NCBI GenBank assembly: GCA_003158365.1
Contig: PMIW01000195.1
Location: forward strand, 11,739 to 18,363
DNA from: Ignavibacteriota bacterium
GTDB lineage: Bacteria > Bacteroidota > Ignavibacteria > Tepidaquicellales > Tepidaquicellaceae
Length of the DNA stretch: 6,625 nucleotides
Reading direction: 5' to 3'
A program made the position numbers and the translations under genes. Each line of letters starts with the position of its first letter. The first letter of the stretch is position 1. Of this stretch, positions 6,365-6,625 are shown piece by piece. Under the pieces are notes generated by a model. It was not told the DNA's origin and made no database searches. It saw only the letters and a list, made by a program, of their open reading frames with translations.

Positions 6365-6625
6365 TTATTTTACCGCATTTATATTTACATTTTCTGCTTC
6401 GGTATGTTCAGTATTAATATCTTTTAGCGGAATTCCCGCCAGGTGCCATTCAAATTCATTCATATCGAACAGAGATATGAATTCGGAGATTAAGTCAGGT
6501 CCCTGCTGATTTTTCAGAGTATATGAATAATCGTTTGTTTTTATTTCTGTAATTCCATCATCTTTAATTTTCTTATCTTTTTCTTCCAGCACACAGAACC
6601 AATAATCTGCGTTTTTCCAGCAAGG
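6365..6625 (-). CDS. C-terminal end of an unrecognised protein (5' end beyond the window)
   Basis: The frame is open from the right edge to a TAA at 6367-6365, giving 86 visible residues that begin PCWKNADYWFCVLEEKDKK. A GTG at 6592 could be read as a start, but the frame continues upstream without a stop through Trp/Cys-containing codons, so this is more likely the tail of a longer protein. Visible features are an aromatic start (two Trp before the GTG, then DYWFC), a charged middle, the segment LISEFISLFDMNEFEWHLAGIPL and a Glu/Asn-rich end with no hydrophobic helix. It does not look like the helical C-terminus of a TolC-type channel. It lies 76 bp before the adaptor on the same strand and may belong to the same transcript. 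I cannot name the family. Confidence 0.55.
   Translation of the reverse strand, partial: PCWKNADYWFCVLEEKDKKIKDDGITEIKTNDYSYTLKNQQGPDLISEFISLFDMNEFEWHLAGIPLKDINTEHTEAENVNINAVK

Noticed and set aside
6365..6592. Reading the right-edge frame as a complete 75-residue protein starting at GTG 6592
   Set aside because: The frame stays open upstream to the window edge and there is no ribosome-binding site before the GTG, so a longer, truncated gene is more likely.

Overview
The window is AT-rich bacterial DNA with every supported gene on the minus strand, so the biological reading order runs from high to low coordinates. No translation start has a recognisable Shine-Dalgarno sequence; the leaders are A/T-rich. 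That fits Bacteroidota/Ignavibacteria-type organisms (FCB group), as do the split tripartite-efflux cassette (adaptor, ATPase and permease as three genes) and the signal-peptide style of the last gene. The phylum is an inference. No rRNA, tRNA, CRISPR, insertion sequence or phage gene is visible.

Transcription unit A (6625 to about 2019) begins with the C-terminal end of an unrecognised protein that runs off the right edge. After a 76-bp gap come a MacA-like membrane-fusion adaptor (5095-6288), a MacB/LolD-type ABC ATPase (4338-5084) and a MacB-type FtsX-domain permease (3086-4306), with gaps of 10 and 31 bp. A YihY/BrkB-family inner-membrane protein (2106-3053) follows 32 bp later. A factor-independent terminator (8-bp stem, 4-nt loop, six U) closes the unit about 60 nt past the BrkB stop. 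Adaptor, ATPase and permease should form a MacAB-like pump for a drug, peptide, lipid or other secreted substrate. The outer-membrane TolC partner is not in the window, and the BrkB protein may simply share the message.

Transcription unit B (about 1982 to 1) starts in the 251-bp gap between BrkB and the next gene. This gap holds a perfect 9+2+9 inverted repeat directly beside a TATAAT-like box, a plausible operator/promoter. Downstream lie a classical short-chain dehydrogenase/reductase (1090-1854), a LysE/RhtB-type exporter with a TTG start and an unusually long Lys-rich loop (274-1044), and the N-terminal 92 residues of an unrecognised secreted or envelope protein that overlaps the exporter by ATGA and leaves the left edge. 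The substrates of this unit cannot be read from the sequence.

Most of this is ordinary housekeeping and transport content. The points most worth a second look are the operator-like palindrome, the ATGA-coupled exporter and envelope-protein pair, and the long basic loop in the exporter. I see no convincing new biological system.
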